Origin: Desulforhopalus vacuolatus
GTDB taxonomy: Bacteria; Desulfobacterota; Desulfobulbia; Desulfobulbales; Desulfocapsaceae
DNA: 64,000 nt
Direction: 5' to 3'
NCBI RefSeq assembly: GCF_016918505.1
Contig: NZ_JAFFPZ010000006.1
Span: 1 to 64,000 of the forward strand
Under the pieces are notes generated by a model. It was not told the DNA's origin, did no database searches, and saw nothing but the letters and a program-made list of their open reading frames with translations. Shown here piece after piece: positions 54,315-62,604 of this stretch. Each line of letters starts with the position of its first letter. Within the stretch, counting starts at the first letter, position 1. A program made the position numbers and the translations under genes.

Positions 54315-56110
54315 CACTCCTCAAATCCCGTTCGCAGGTCCAGTTCTATCAGTCTGGCGTACTGGCCACCGGCGGCAAGCAGTTCACTGTGCGTGCCCTG
54401 TTCAACCACCTGCCCCCCGGCCATTACGATGATAAGGTCGGCGCGACGGACGGTGGCAAGGCGGTGGGCAATGATCAGGGAAGTTCGCCCGGAAAAACTT
54501 TTGGCGACCACCTCTTCAAGGATATTTTCCGATTCCGTATCTATCGCCGCCGTGGCTTCGTCAAGCACCAGAAGCAGAGGTTTGCGACAGAGGACCCTGG
54601 CGAAGGAGAGGAGCTGTTTCTCGCCGGTGGAGAGATCAAGCCCGCCATCACCGATACGGGTGTCCAGCCCCTTCGGCAGACGGGAGACGAAGCGGTTCAT
54701 GCCGGTTTCTGTGAGAATTTTTTCTACTTCATCACGACTGGTCGGCCTGTCGAGAACTATGTTGGCGAGGAGGGTAGCATCGAGGATGAAGATATCCTGA
54801 AAGATTACCCCTGCAATGTTGCGCAGCTCTGACGGGTCGAGCTGTCGCAGGTCAATGCCGTCGAGACGCACCGAGCCCTCCTGAGGGTCATAAAACCGCA
54901 GCAGCAGCTTGACAAGGGTCGATTTTCCCGAACCGGTGGCTCCCACCACTGCCACCGTTTTTCCCGCAGGCAGGGTGAGGCTGACGTTTTTGAGGACGGG
55001 TTCCTTCTCTTCATAGGCAAAGGTTATTCGATCGAACACCACTTCGCCTTGCGGTGCTTTGATATGGAGAGGGTGGGTCGGTGCGGGACAGGAAGTCTGC
55101 TGGTTGAGCATCTCAAAAATGCGTTCCGCCGAGGCCATGGCCGACTGGACAATGGAGTATTTCTGGGCCAGCTCGCGCAGTGGCTGGAAGAAGAGGCGCA
55201 TGTAACTGAGGAAGGCTGCCAGTTCTCCAAGGGTGAGCTCTCTGCGCAGCACCTCACTGCCGCCATACCAGAGGATGACCGCAACGGCTGACGAGCTGAG
55301 CAGTTCGGTGAGTGGCATGAAGGCACCGAACAGGCGGATCTGGGCAACGGTGCGGTGAAGGTATTCACCGGTGAGTTGTGCGTAACGCTGTCGGCTCAAC
55401 TCCTCATGGACGAAGAGCTGGAGGATGCTGATGCCCGCCAGTGTCTCCGAAAGGAAGCCGTTGATCTTCCCGAGCTGGCTGCGGATTTTGCGGAAGGCCT
55501 CGCGGAGAAGGTGAGCGAAGATGCCGGTGATGAGCAGTGCTGCCGGAATGAAGAGCATCATCAGTCCGGCCAGCTGCAGGTTCATCATACAGAGAAGAAT
55601 GAGGATTCCGCTGAGACGCAGCAGGTCATTGAAGAGAGTTACCGCCACCGAGGTGAACATCTCGTTCATGTTGTTGACGTCATTGGTGAGCCGGGTGACC
55701 AGTTGTCCGGTGGAATGGGTATTGAAGAACCTGAGATCGAGATCCAGCAGGTGGCGGAAAAGATTCTGCCGCAGGTTGTACATGATCGTCTGGCCAAGCC
55801 ACTGCAGCAGGAGAACCTGCACGAAGCTGCAGAGGAAAGCAATGAGGATGACCAGCCCGTAGAGTGCGGTGTCCTGGCTGAGCAGGGTGAGGCGTTTTGC
55901 CATCGGGATATCGCCCGCAGTGATGCTGTGGTCAATGGCCAGCTGCAGCAGGTGCGGTTGAGCAAGAGTGGCGGCGGTGATGAGCAGTGAAAGCAGCAGG
56001 GCAACGGCAAACTTCCCGCGAAAGGGCCAGGCATAGGTCGCAATGCGTCGCCAGAGGTTAAGATCGCCGAAGGAGTGGGGTCCCTTTTCGCTGTAGCCGT
56101 AATTACGCAT
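54314..56110 (-). CDS. Heterodimeric ABC exporter subunit, MdlB-like
   Basis: A 598-residue ABC exporter half: six membrane segments (residues about 30-320) and an ATPase domain. Walker A VVGATGSGKSTLVKLLLRF, Walker B LLLVLDEATAAID with the catalytic Glu, and H-loop LIIAHRLATV are intact. The signature is degenerate, LSTGEKQLLSFARVL instead of LSGGQ. This pattern fits the MdlB/SmdB side of heterodimeric multidrug exporters. The gene overlaps its partner upstream by eight bases. The stop codon touches an interspersed repeat. Confidence 0.9.
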   Translation of the reverse strand: MRNYGYSEKGPHSFGDLNLWRRIATYAWPFRGKFAVALLLSLLITAATLAQPHLLQLAIDHSITAGDIPMAKRLTLLSQDTALYGLVILIAFLCSFVQVLLLQWLGQTIMYNLRQNLFRHLLDLDLRFFNTHSTGQLVTRLTNDVNNMNEMFTSVAVTLFNDLLRLSGILILLCMMNLQLAGLMMLFIPAALLITGIFAHLLREAFRKIRSQLGKINGFLSETLAGISILQLFVHEELSRQRYAQLTGEYLHRTVAQIRLFGAFMPLTELLSSSAVAVILWYGGSEVLRRELTLGELAAFLSYMRLFFQPLRELAQKYSIVQSAMASAERIFEMLNQQTSCPAPTHPLHIKAPQGEVVFDRITFAYEEKEPVLKNVSLTLPAGKTVAVVGATGSGKSTLVKLLLRFYDPQEGSVRLDGIDLRQLDPSELRNIAGVIFQDIFILDATLLANIVLDRPTSRDEVEKILTETGMNRFVSRLPKGLDTRIGDGGLDLSTGEKQLLSFARVLCRKPLLLVLDEATAAIDTESENILEEVVAKSFSGRTSLIIAHRLATVRRADLIIVMAGGQVVEQGTHSELLAAGGQYARLIELDLRTGFEE

Positions 56111-57881
56111 CGGCGTTTTCTCTCATCTGCTTGTCGTACATGGCACGGTAAAAGGAGCTTGTGGCAAGAATCTCCTTATGGCTGCCGGAGTGAACAAGGC
56201 GGCCTTTATCAAGAATATGTACCGTATCCATCATCGACAGCATTTTGATACGGTTGGAGACACAAATAATGATGCGGTGGCCTCCCTGCCGGAGGTGGCT
56301 GAAGATTTCATATTCGGTAGCGGTGTCGATGGCGGAGAGTCCGTCGTCGATAATCAGTATCGGGCGCCTGCAGAGCAGGGCTCTGGCGAGGGAAAGTCTC
56401 TGGCGCTGGCCGCCGGAGAGTTTCATGCCGCGTTCACCGATCAGGGTGTCGTAGCCGGAAGCAAGAGCGAGAATCTCATCGTCCATCGCCGCCATGCTGG
56501 CGGCATGGCGGATCTCTTCAAAACTGGCATCCGGGCGGCCGAAGGCAATGTTGTTGCGGATGGTATCGGAGAAGAGCACTGGTTCCTGACCTGCCCAGGC
56601 GATCTGTTCCCGTACGGTGGTAAGGGGCAGGGTATTGACATCGAAGCCGTCAAAGCGGAGCATGCCGTTTTCTACTGGATGGAGCCGTGCGAGCAGGCGG
56701 CAGAGGGTTGATTTGCCGGAGCCGGTGCGCCCGGTGATACCGTGGGTGCCGAGGCCAAAAGTAAGGCTGACTGCATCAAGGACCTGTGTCTCCCCGAGGG
56801 TGAGAGAGGCGTTGACAAGGCGGAATTCCCTGCCGTACAGAACAGTTCCGGCAGGCATGGGAGGATCGTGGAGTTGAGGGCGGCTCTGCAGAATTTTCTC
56901 GACCCGTCCCAGCGAGGTGAGGCCGCGCTGTATAAGGTTGGTCACCCAGCCGATGGCGATCATCGGCCAGATAAGCATGTAAAGATAGGCAATAAAGGCG
57001 ATGAAGCCGCCGATGGTTATGCTGCCGGAGATAACAAGGCGGCCGCCGACATAGAGCACCAGCAGCATGCCGACACTGCCGGTCAGGGCGGAGAGTGGAT
57101 TAATTATCCCCTGGATACGGGCAACATCCATGTTGCTGTGCATATAGCTCTTCCCGAGGCGATTGAAATGGCGGGTCTGAAAATTCTCCATTGTCCACGC
57201 CTTGATCAGGCCGATGGAGAGTAACGTTGAACGGGAAAACTCTGTCAGTCCGGCAAATTTTTTCTGTACCCGGGAAAAATAGAGGTGCAGGCGTGCTGAG
57301 AGATAACGGGTGGCGATGGCCAGCAACGGCAGGGGCAGCAGGGCGATACAGGTAAGTTTTATATCAATGGTGGCCATGAAACCCATTGCGGCGAATGACA
57401 TGACGACGGAGTCTACCGCAGCCACAAGGCCCATGCCGCAGGCCATCTGTACGGCGTTGAGATCATTGCTTGAGTGGGCCATCAGATCACCGGTGGAATA
57501 GTGGGAGAAGAAGGCAATGTCCATTTTCAGCAGATGGCTGAATATATCGTCACGCAGGCGGCGTTCAAGCAGACGTGAAAAACCGACTATCAATATCCGC
57601 CAGAGAAAGCGGAACAGTACGATACCGACGGCAAGGGTGATAATCAGCGTGCCGGTGAGGAAAAGATCTCTCTCGGTAATGGTTCCATCACTGATACCGT
57701 TAATGGCATGCTGCATTATTTTCGGGATGAAGAGCTGCATCATGTCTACAAGAAGCAGTGCTGCAAAGCCGGTGGCGAGACGGAAGCGGTAGCGTTTGAA
57801 GATGGGGCCGAGGATATGGCGCAGGCTTGAAAAAGATATCCTTTCGTCTGCTGTCTTTATATTTTTATCGGCGTTTTTCAC
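56103..57881 (-). CDS. Heterodimeric ABC exporter subunit, MdlA-like
   Basis: A 592-residue ABC exporter half with six membrane segments and an ATPase domain. Walker A GRTGSGKSTLCRLLARLHP and signature LSGGQRQRLSLARALL are canonical. Walker B reads ILIIDDGLSAID (Asp in place of catalytic Glu) and the switch region reads IICVSNRIKML (Asn in place of His). This subunit therefore contributes the degenerate nucleotide site, while its signature completes the active site of the partner. The substrate is unknown; relatives export drugs or lipids. The two genes form an operon. Confidence 0.9.
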   Translation of the reverse strand: MKNADKNIKTADERISFSSLRHILGPIFKRYRFRLATGFAALLLVDMMQLFIPKIMQHAINGISDGTITERDLFLTGTLIITLAVGIVLFRFLWRILIVGFSRLLERRLRDDIFSHLLKMDIAFFSHYSTGDLMAHSSNDLNAVQMACGMGLVAAVDSVVMSFAAMGFMATIDIKLTCIALLPLPLLAIATRYLSARLHLYFSRVQKKFAGLTEFSRSTLLSIGLIKAWTMENFQTRHFNRLGKSYMHSNMDVARIQGIINPLSALTGSVGMLLVLYVGGRLVISGSITIGGFIAFIAYLYMLIWPMIAIGWVTNLIQRGLTSLGRVEKILQSRPQLHDPPMPAGTVLYGREFRLVNASLTLGETQVLDAVSLTFGLGTHGITGRTGSGKSTLCRLLARLHPVENGMLRFDGFDVNTLPLTTVREQIAWAGQEPVLFSDTIRNNIAFGRPDASFEEIRHAASMAAMDDEILALASGYDTLIGERGMKLSGGQRQRLSLARALLCRRPILIIDDGLSAIDTATEYEIFSHLRQGGHRIIICVSNRIKMLSMMDTVHILDKGRLVHSGSHKEILATSSFYRAMYDKQMRENADA

Positions 57882-58275
57882 AGAGAAAATTTGCTGGCCC
57901 CGCTGAGGGGTTTATATGAATGGATTAAGATCGACGATGACCTCCGTGCAGTTCGGAATGAAGTACAACACGGAAATTTTCCTGTCCCTGTACTCTATGC
58001 AGTATATGCAGGAGAGGGCGGGTGGGCAACCTTTTCTCCATGCTGCTTTTTGCTGCTCTCCGTTTTTCCCGTGGTGGAAATATAACCAGGAATGTATGAG
58101 ATTGTTCCTCTCTCTGGATTGTGCCGGATCATGTCGATGTATCAGAAGTACATATATCGTTTATTTGCGGCCGTAATGAAACGTATTTCTCAACAGTGCT
58201 GTTTCTCTGCGGGTCTTTTTGCTGGAATTTCAGTCAAAACATAAAAATCATCTTTTTCAAACCATATCTCTGGAG
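57882..58275. other. AT-rich gene-poor region
   Basis: No supported gene. Leader sequence of the exporter operon lies at its left end on the minus strand. The rest shows no repeat of the interspersed family and no strong hairpin. Confidence 0.5.
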
Positions 58276-58710
58276 GAGTACAATACGTGCGACAGCAGCA
58301 GTTTGAAAAGAGAGTACGCTGAAACAGGGTTCAATCGTCAGACACAAACCAGCGACGGCGTATACAGCTCTCGGCAACATGTAGCATCAACGTACTCAAG
58401 GGAAAAAATATCAGCTGAAAGATCTTGCTGAAACAGGATTTCTTAAAAGGGAAACAGCAGGGAGGGGTAACCGTCAACCCGCAGGATCGCCCGAGAATTC
58501 TGGCGGAACTCTGTAATAAAGAGCATATACACACAATGATTCTCTCTAATGGTGGAGAAGTTGCGACCCACGAGAAAATATCTGAAGTCATGGGAACAGA
58601 AAAAACGGTAATGGACATCTTCTCAGATTATGGTCGAAAAAATTGGATATTTCTACTTTTATAAAAAGTGAGAGAGGGCAGTGGGTGTATTCATGAGCAC
58701 CTTTTTGAGG
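58276..58710 (+). pseudogene. Frameshifted gene relic
   Basis: Three frames join into one coherent protein if slips at A runs are corrected. Frame 1: TNQRRRIQLSATCSINVLKG (to about 58405). After the A6 run near 58404: KKYQLKDLAETGFL. After the A4 run near 58447: KGKQQGGVTVNPQDRPRILA through MILSNGGEVATHEKISEVMG to DIFSDYG. After the A6 run near 58638: KKLDISTFIKSERGQWVYS and a stop. The first part resembles a PilZ-type start (RRR..., Y-x-L-K-D-L-x-x-x-G). No family is assigned to the rest. The breaks all fall in homopolymers, as in gene decay or sequencing error. Confidence 0.45.
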
Positions 58711-59107
58711 AAAGGTCGCACTTCTCACTTGAATTAAGTCCTGGCTGCCTTGATGAAACGCATCAGTCTTTTTGACGATTTGTGGTCAAACCCGAGCAAG
58801 AAATAAAGAGGATATTGTCTTAGTAATAAAGCGACTCTTCGGCATAATTACGGGATGCAGAGAGACGTTGACATGAAAAGTTGAGGCGAATTTTCTCCTC
58901 ACACCGGGATCAAAAAACGACATCCTGTTATTCTCGTTTGAGCAAATCGATACGTAAACTGGTAACGAAGCACATATAAAATAGAGAATGGGTTTTTTAT
59001 TGCCGTTATCCCCGGAAAAAGTATTGCAATTATTATTTAAATTCAGTAACAACTCTCTTTCGTACTGGTTTGAAAAGTATAAAAAATTTGGTTTTGTAAA
59101 AATAATC
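58711..59107. other. AT-rich intergenic region before the H-NS gene
   Basis: About 400 bases with no supported gene. Low GC content and no interspersed repeat copies. Likely upstream sequence of the H-NS-like gene, possibly including AT-rich tracts suited to autoregulation. Confidence 0.45.
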
Positions 59108-59135
59108 TTGAAATTTTTTGATCTGTTTATATTAT
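59108..59135 (+). promoter_or_regulatory. Sigma-70-type promoter of the H-NS-like gene
   Basis: TTGAAA (59108-59113) and TATTAT (59130-59135) with a 16-bp spacer, about 70 bp upstream of the start. Confidence 0.55.
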
Positions 59136-59204
59136 GGGCAGAGTTGTAAGGAAATATAATTTGCGTGACTTAAACAATTTAACATTCAGAAAGAGGAAAA
59201 CTCA

Positions 59205-59606
59205 ATGCAGGAAATTGTAAAAATCATTACCCACGCCCGTCGACTGAAAAGTGCTGTTAAATCTCTCGATATTGAACAGCTTGAGGAAATCAAAGAGAAA
59301 CTCGATCTCATTATTGCAGATCGATATAAGGAAATAGAGGAAAAAAAGAGGGAAAACGAGGAGAAACTCGCTGATATTGAGGCGATAAAAGAGATCATGG
59401 CCCGCTCCGAAATTTCCGTTGATGAGCTCTCCCGTGGAGCATCCGGGAAAGGGCGAAGAGGAAAACGTGCTCCGCGTCCACCTAAATATGAAATCCAGAC
59501 TGACTCTGGTGAGCGTATTACCTGGACGGGTCAGGGACGGAAGCCCAATGTTTTCAAAGAGCAGCTTGACATGGGAAAAACCATGGATGAATTCCTCATC
59601 AAGTAA
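59205..59606 (+). CDS. H-NS family nucleoid-associated protein
   Basis: A 133-residue H-NS-like protein. An N-terminal helical oligomerisation domain with coiled coil (residues 1-65, LDIEQLEEIKEKLDLIIADR) is followed by a basic linker (GKGRRGKRAPRPPKYE) and the C-terminal AT-hook-like DNA-binding domain TWTGQGRKP (106-114). This is close to the classic TWTGQGRTP motif. H-NS proteins silence AT-rich, horizontally acquired DNA. GAAAGAGGA precedes the ATG. H-NS is best known from beta- and gammaproteobacteria, so it may have been acquired; it sits in the most AT-rich, gene-poor part of the window. Confidence 0.9.
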   Translation: MQEIVKIITHARRLKSAVKSLDIEQLEEIKEKLDLIIADRYKEIEEKKRENEEKLADIEAIKEIMARSEISVDELSRGASGKGRRGKRAPRPPKYEIQTDSGERITWTGQGRKPNVFKEQLDMGKTMDEFLIK

Positions 59607-59667
59607 AATTTCTTCCAGCTTTGGATAAAAGAAGAAAAGTAAATGTTTCTTGAGTGGTATGGTAAAG

Positions 59668-59706
59668 CGGGTGAATTGTGGAGACAAAAAGTCCCATATT
59701 CACCCG
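59668..59706 (+). terminator. Terminator of the H-NS-like gene
   Basis: CGGGTGAAT (59668-59676) pairs with ATTCACCCG (59698-59706), followed by TTTCC. It lies 62 bp after the stop. The loop is long and the T run short, so moderate strength. Confidence 0.6.
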
Positions 59707-60100
59707 TTTCCTGTTTGAAGTCGTTAATATCCTGACCTTTGTTTGCAGAGCTGTTCTTGTCCTGTGAAAAAAAAGCCCATACCGTTAATCTGAAAACGCT
59801 GGATTTTATAATGGGTTTTTCCGTGACCTGCAATACCCGGGCATCCCTGAAACGCAGCGGTGGTGTAGATGTAATTTGCCAAAAAAATCTTTGGAAACAT
59901 TGCAAAAGAGATATAGGTATCTTAAAAAACCTCACATTTCGTTCATATTTGAGGCACAGGAGGAATGTTACCGCAGGCCTGTTAATACCTTAGAAATTAT
60001 TTCCGTGTTTTTTTGAAAAGAATTTCGTGAAGGTACGTATACCGGCTTACCGTTCATCACCGGTATAACTGTGATCTCGGAGTCTGACGCGTACCCCCGG
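59707..60100. other. Intergenic region with hairpins
   Basis: No gene is supported. It contains a hairpin CCTCA...TGAGG with the loop word TTTCGTTCATAT (59928-59955), related to those at 29.1 and 60.2 kb, and TATACCGG/CCGGTATA (60038-60045 with 60060-60067). Confidence 0.5.
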
Positions 60101-60230
60101 GGATAAATTTTGACTGTAACAAAGAAGATAAGCGATTATTCGATGTTCCCAAAAGTCATCGTTGAAAATCTTTACCCGTACGGGTATTTTGAAGAACTTT
60201 GTCTTTCATTCATATTCGATGTTCCCTTAC
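60101..60230 (+). repeat. Short repeat B, copy 4, and a partial tandem copy
   Basis: GGATAAATTTTGACTGTAAC then AAAGAAGATAAGCGATTATT and CGATGTTCCC (60101-60150). A second shorter instance, TTTCATTCATATTCGATGTT with CCC, ends near 60226. Between them is a 14-bp palindrome TACCCGTACGGGTA (60173-60186). The block directly precedes the sigma-54 activator gene. Confidence 0.75.
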
Positions 60231-60243
60231 GTCATGGAGACCC

Positions 60244-61629
60244 TTGAGCGACGGTAACAAAATACATTCGGATGATCCTCGAAGTGAGAAAGAACTCGCT
60301 ACCGATCTCATCCTCGAATCAATCTCGGAAGGGGTGTTCACTGTGGATCACGAGTGGCACATCACCAGCTTCAACCGCGCCGCTGAGGAGATTACCGGCA
60401 CTCCTCGTGACGAGGCTCTCGGCCGCTGTTGCTGGGAGGTTTTCCGTTCTACCATGTGTGAGGGGGACTGCGCCCTTAAAAGGACGATGGAGGATGGTCA
60501 CTCTATTGTCTCCAGTTCGGCCTGGATCATTAACAACGAACAGCAACGGGTGCCCATTGGCGTAAGTACGGCGGTGCTGCGGGACAGCAGCGGCAGAGTC
60601 ATCGGTGGTGTGGAGACCTTCCGTGATCATTCTCTTGTTGAAGAGCTGCGCCGTGAACTGCGCGATGTGGGCAGAGTGGGAGAGATGGTCAGCCACAGTC
60701 CGGCAATGGCGCGTATCTTTGCCATCTTACCGCAGGTGGCGGAGAGTGAGAGTACGGTGCTTGTAGAGGGGGAGACGGGAGTCGGCAAGGAGGTGCTGGC
60801 CCGCAGTCTGCATCAGCTTTCCAGACGTGCGAAGCAGCCCTTTATGGCAATCAACTGCGGAGCCCTCCCGGACAACCTGCTGGAATCGGAATTGTTTGGT
60901 TACCGTGCCGGTGCCTTCACCGATGCGGTAAAGGATAAACCCGGACTGTTTGCTGCGGCCAGTGGCGGAACTGTCCTGCTCGATGAGCTTGGTGAGACTT
61001 CCCCCGCTTTTCAGGTAAAATTACTGCGGGTACTTGAGGAGAAGGCGTATCAGCCTCTCGGAGCGGTGGAGCAGGTCCCGATGGATGTGCGTATCCTCGC
61101 TGCCACCAACCGTGATCTGGCGGCAATGGTGAGCGCTGGTACCTTTCGTCGTGATCTCTTCTATCGTATCAACATCATCCGTTTCACTTTGCCGCCTCTG
61201 CGTGATCGGCGTGAAGATATTCCGCTGCTGGTGGAACGCTTTATTCACCGCATGAACAGTCGTCTTGACCGGGAGATCAAGGGACTCACGCCGGAGGCGA
61301 TGTCATTATTGCTGGGCCACGATTACCCGGGAAATATCCGTGAACTGGAAAACATCATTGAGCGTGGTTTTGTCCTCTGCCGCGAGGAGGAGATTGATGT
61401 GGCGCATTTGCCGCCGGAGCTTCGCGAGAAGAGCACAGCCCCCGCCTCCTCCGGTATCCGCTTCGCAGTCCACAACTCCGAGGCGGAGAGTATTGTCACG
61501 GCCCTGGAGAGGAATGGCTGGAACCGCCTCGCCGCCGCCAGAGCACTTGGTGTGCACAAGAGCACGCTTTTTCGCAAGATCAGGAAGTATGGCATCATCC
61601 TGCCGGAAAAGGATGGCCGCAACCGTTGA
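60244..61629 (+). CDS. Sigma-54-dependent transcriptional activator (PAS-AAA-Fis)
   Basis: A 461-residue bacterial enhancer-binding protein. An N-terminal PAS domain (about 15-130, GVFTVDHEWHITSFNRAAEE) includes cysteines in GRCCWEVFRSTMCEGDC that could bind a redox cofactor. The AAA+ domain has Walker A GETGVGKE, sigma-54 contact loop GAFTDA (Asp in place of the usual second Gly) and Walker B GTVLLDELGE. The Fis-type helix-turn-helix is NRLAAARALGVHKSTLFRKI. The TTG start at 60244 follows GGAG by four bases; no good ATG exists. The position next to an ORP-like gene with a sigma-54 promoter matches the role of DVU2106 in the Desulfovibrio orp locus. Confidence 0.88.
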   Translation: MSDGNKIHSDDPRSEKELATDLILESISEGVFTVDHEWHITSFNRAAEEITGTPRDEALGRCCWEVFRSTMCEGDCALKRTMEDGHSIVSSSAWIINNEQQRVPIGVSTAVLRDSSGRVIGGVETFRDHSLVEELRRELRDVGRVGEMVSHSPAMARIFAILPQVAESESTVLVEGETGVGKEVLARSLHQLSRRAKQPFMAINCGALPDNLLESELFGYRAGAFTDAVKDKPGLFAAASGGTVLLDELGETSPAFQVKLLRVLEEKAYQPLGAVEQVPMDVRILAATNRDLAAMVSAGTFRRDLFYRINIIRFTLPPLRDRREDIPLLVERFIHRMNSRLDREIKGLTPEAMSLLLGHDYPGNIRELENIIERGFVLCREEEIDVAHLPPELREKSTAPASSGIRFAVHNSEAESIVTALERNGWNRLAAARALGVHKSTLFRKIRKYGIILPEKDGRNR

Positions 61630-61647
61630 ACCTGTCTCTGTTGTCCT

Positions 61648-61666
61648 GAGTCGCTTTCTGCGACTC
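61648..61666. promoter_or_regulatory. Inverted repeat GAGTCGC-N5-GCGACTC, candidate enhancer site
   Basis: Perfect 7-bp arms at 61648-61654 and 61660-61666, about 73 bp upstream of the sigma-54 promoter. A related half-site (TTGCGACC) lies near 61691-61698. The position suits an upstream activating sequence for the adjacent activator; alternatively it is the activator gene's transcription terminator. Confidence 0.5.
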
Positions 61667-61738
61667 CTGCAGTCTCATACAGTCTCTTTTTTGCGACCCT
61701 GACTCTTCTCTTTCCCTGTAAAGCCAATGCTTTCAAAC

Positions 61739-61754
61739 TGGCACGATCTTTGCT
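61739..61754 (+). promoter_or_regulatory. Sigma-54 promoter of the orp-like cluster
   Basis: TGGCACGATCTTTGCT is a near-perfect -24/-12 element (TGGCACG-N4-TTGCT). It lies 30 bp upstream of the NifX/ORP-like start. Confidence 0.9.
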
Positions 61755-61783
61755 TCATAGAGATAAACCATCAAGGAGCTGTT

Positions 61784-62182
61784 ATGAAACTCGCCATCAC
61801 CATCTGGGAGACCCGTGTCTCCCCCGTCTTCGACAGTGCCCGTCGGCTGCTGCTGGTGGAGCTGGACGAAGGACAGATTGTCCGCCGTACGGAGTATGCC
61901 GTCAGCGGCTCGCCCTTTGCAGCGGTGGGGCGTTTGCACAGGGATGAGGGGATAGAGCTGCTCCTCTGTGGTGCTCTCTGTGAGCGTGGGCTGCAGCGTT
62001 TACAGGCGGTGGGAATTGAGCTTATTCCCTTTCTCGCCGGTGAAGTGGAACCTGTGCTGGCAAGTCTCGCGGCAGGGAAAGATCTCGGTTCTTTTGCCAT
62101 GCCCGGTTGTCTGCGGCAGTGCTGCTGTCGGAAAAGGGCGCAGGCGGCCTGCCCGTGGGACGCAGAGAAGCTGATATTGTAA
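61784..62182 (+). CDS. NifX/ORP-like metal-cluster protein
   Basis: A 132-residue protein of the dinitrogenase iron-molybdenum cofactor (NifX/NifB C-terminal) family. The core starts MKLAITIWETRVSPVFDSAR and includes LLLCGALCERGLQRLQAVGI. The C-terminus has an added cysteine-rich tail (PGCLRQCCCRKRAQAACPWD). In Desulfovibrio, the related orange protein binds a mixed Mo-Cu sulfide cluster; whether this one does is inferred from neighbours. AGGAG precedes the ATG at 61784. First gene behind the sigma-54 promoter, followed by a receiver-like gene and two MinD-type ATPases. Confidence 0.8.
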   Translation: MKLAITIWETRVSPVFDSARRLLLVELDEGQIVRRTEYAVSGSPFAAVGRLHRDEGIELLLCGALCERGLQRLQAVGIELIPFLAGEVEPVLASLAAGKDLGSFAMPGCLRQCCCRKRAQAACPWDAEKLIL

Positions 62183-62224
62183 AAAAGAAACTCTGAATAA
62201 TTCAAAATGGATGAGAGGAACACC

Positions 62225-62587
62225 ATGAAAATTCTGCTTGTTGAGAAGAACAATACCTTTGCTGACTTCGCTGCGGCTTTCGGCGATCAGGCTGAAGTGC
62301 AGACCTGTACTTCCGCTGCCGAGGCTCTGAGACTGGTCGAGGGGGAAACCTTTGATGCCGTCTGTGTTGGGGAAGAGCTGGAGGATGCCAGTGGTCTTGA
62401 ATTTGCGCATACCCTCACCAGAAAATTTCCCCTGACCAACTGCGCTCTCGTCAGTGGGGACTCTCCCGAGGATTTCCATGAGGAGACCGAAGGACTGGGG
62501 ATTCTCATGCAGATAAAACCGAAGCCTGATGCTGCCGAGGTTGCTCGTCTCTTGATAATTTTACGTTCCATTACCAATCTCTTTTAA
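62225..62587 (+). CDS. Receiver-like (CheY-fold) protein
   Basis: A 120-residue protein with the overall fold pattern of a response-regulator receiver: MKILLVEKNNTFADFAAAFG, FDAVCVGEELEDASGLEFAH and CALVSGDSPEDFHEE. The first acidic pair is replaced (VEKNN for the usual DDD-type pocket) and the phospho-acceptor position reads CVGEEL, so Asp is absent and phosphorylation is unlikely. It may be a pseudo-receiver binding partner in the orp-like cluster. AGAGGA precedes the ATG at 62225. Its DVU counterpart is not established. Confidence 0.65.
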   Translation: MKILLVEKNNTFADFAAAFGDQAEVQTCTSAAEALRLVEGETFDAVCVGEELEDASGLEFAHTLTRKFPLTNCALVSGDSPEDFHEETEGLGILMQIKPKPDAAEVARLLIILRSITNLF

Positions 62588-62604
62588 CTTTCAGCGGAGA
62601 CCTT

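Noticed and set aside
59531-59993. Overlapping open frames on both strands after the H-NS gene
   Set aside because: No ribosome sites, no recognisable domain, and they cross the terminator hairpin.
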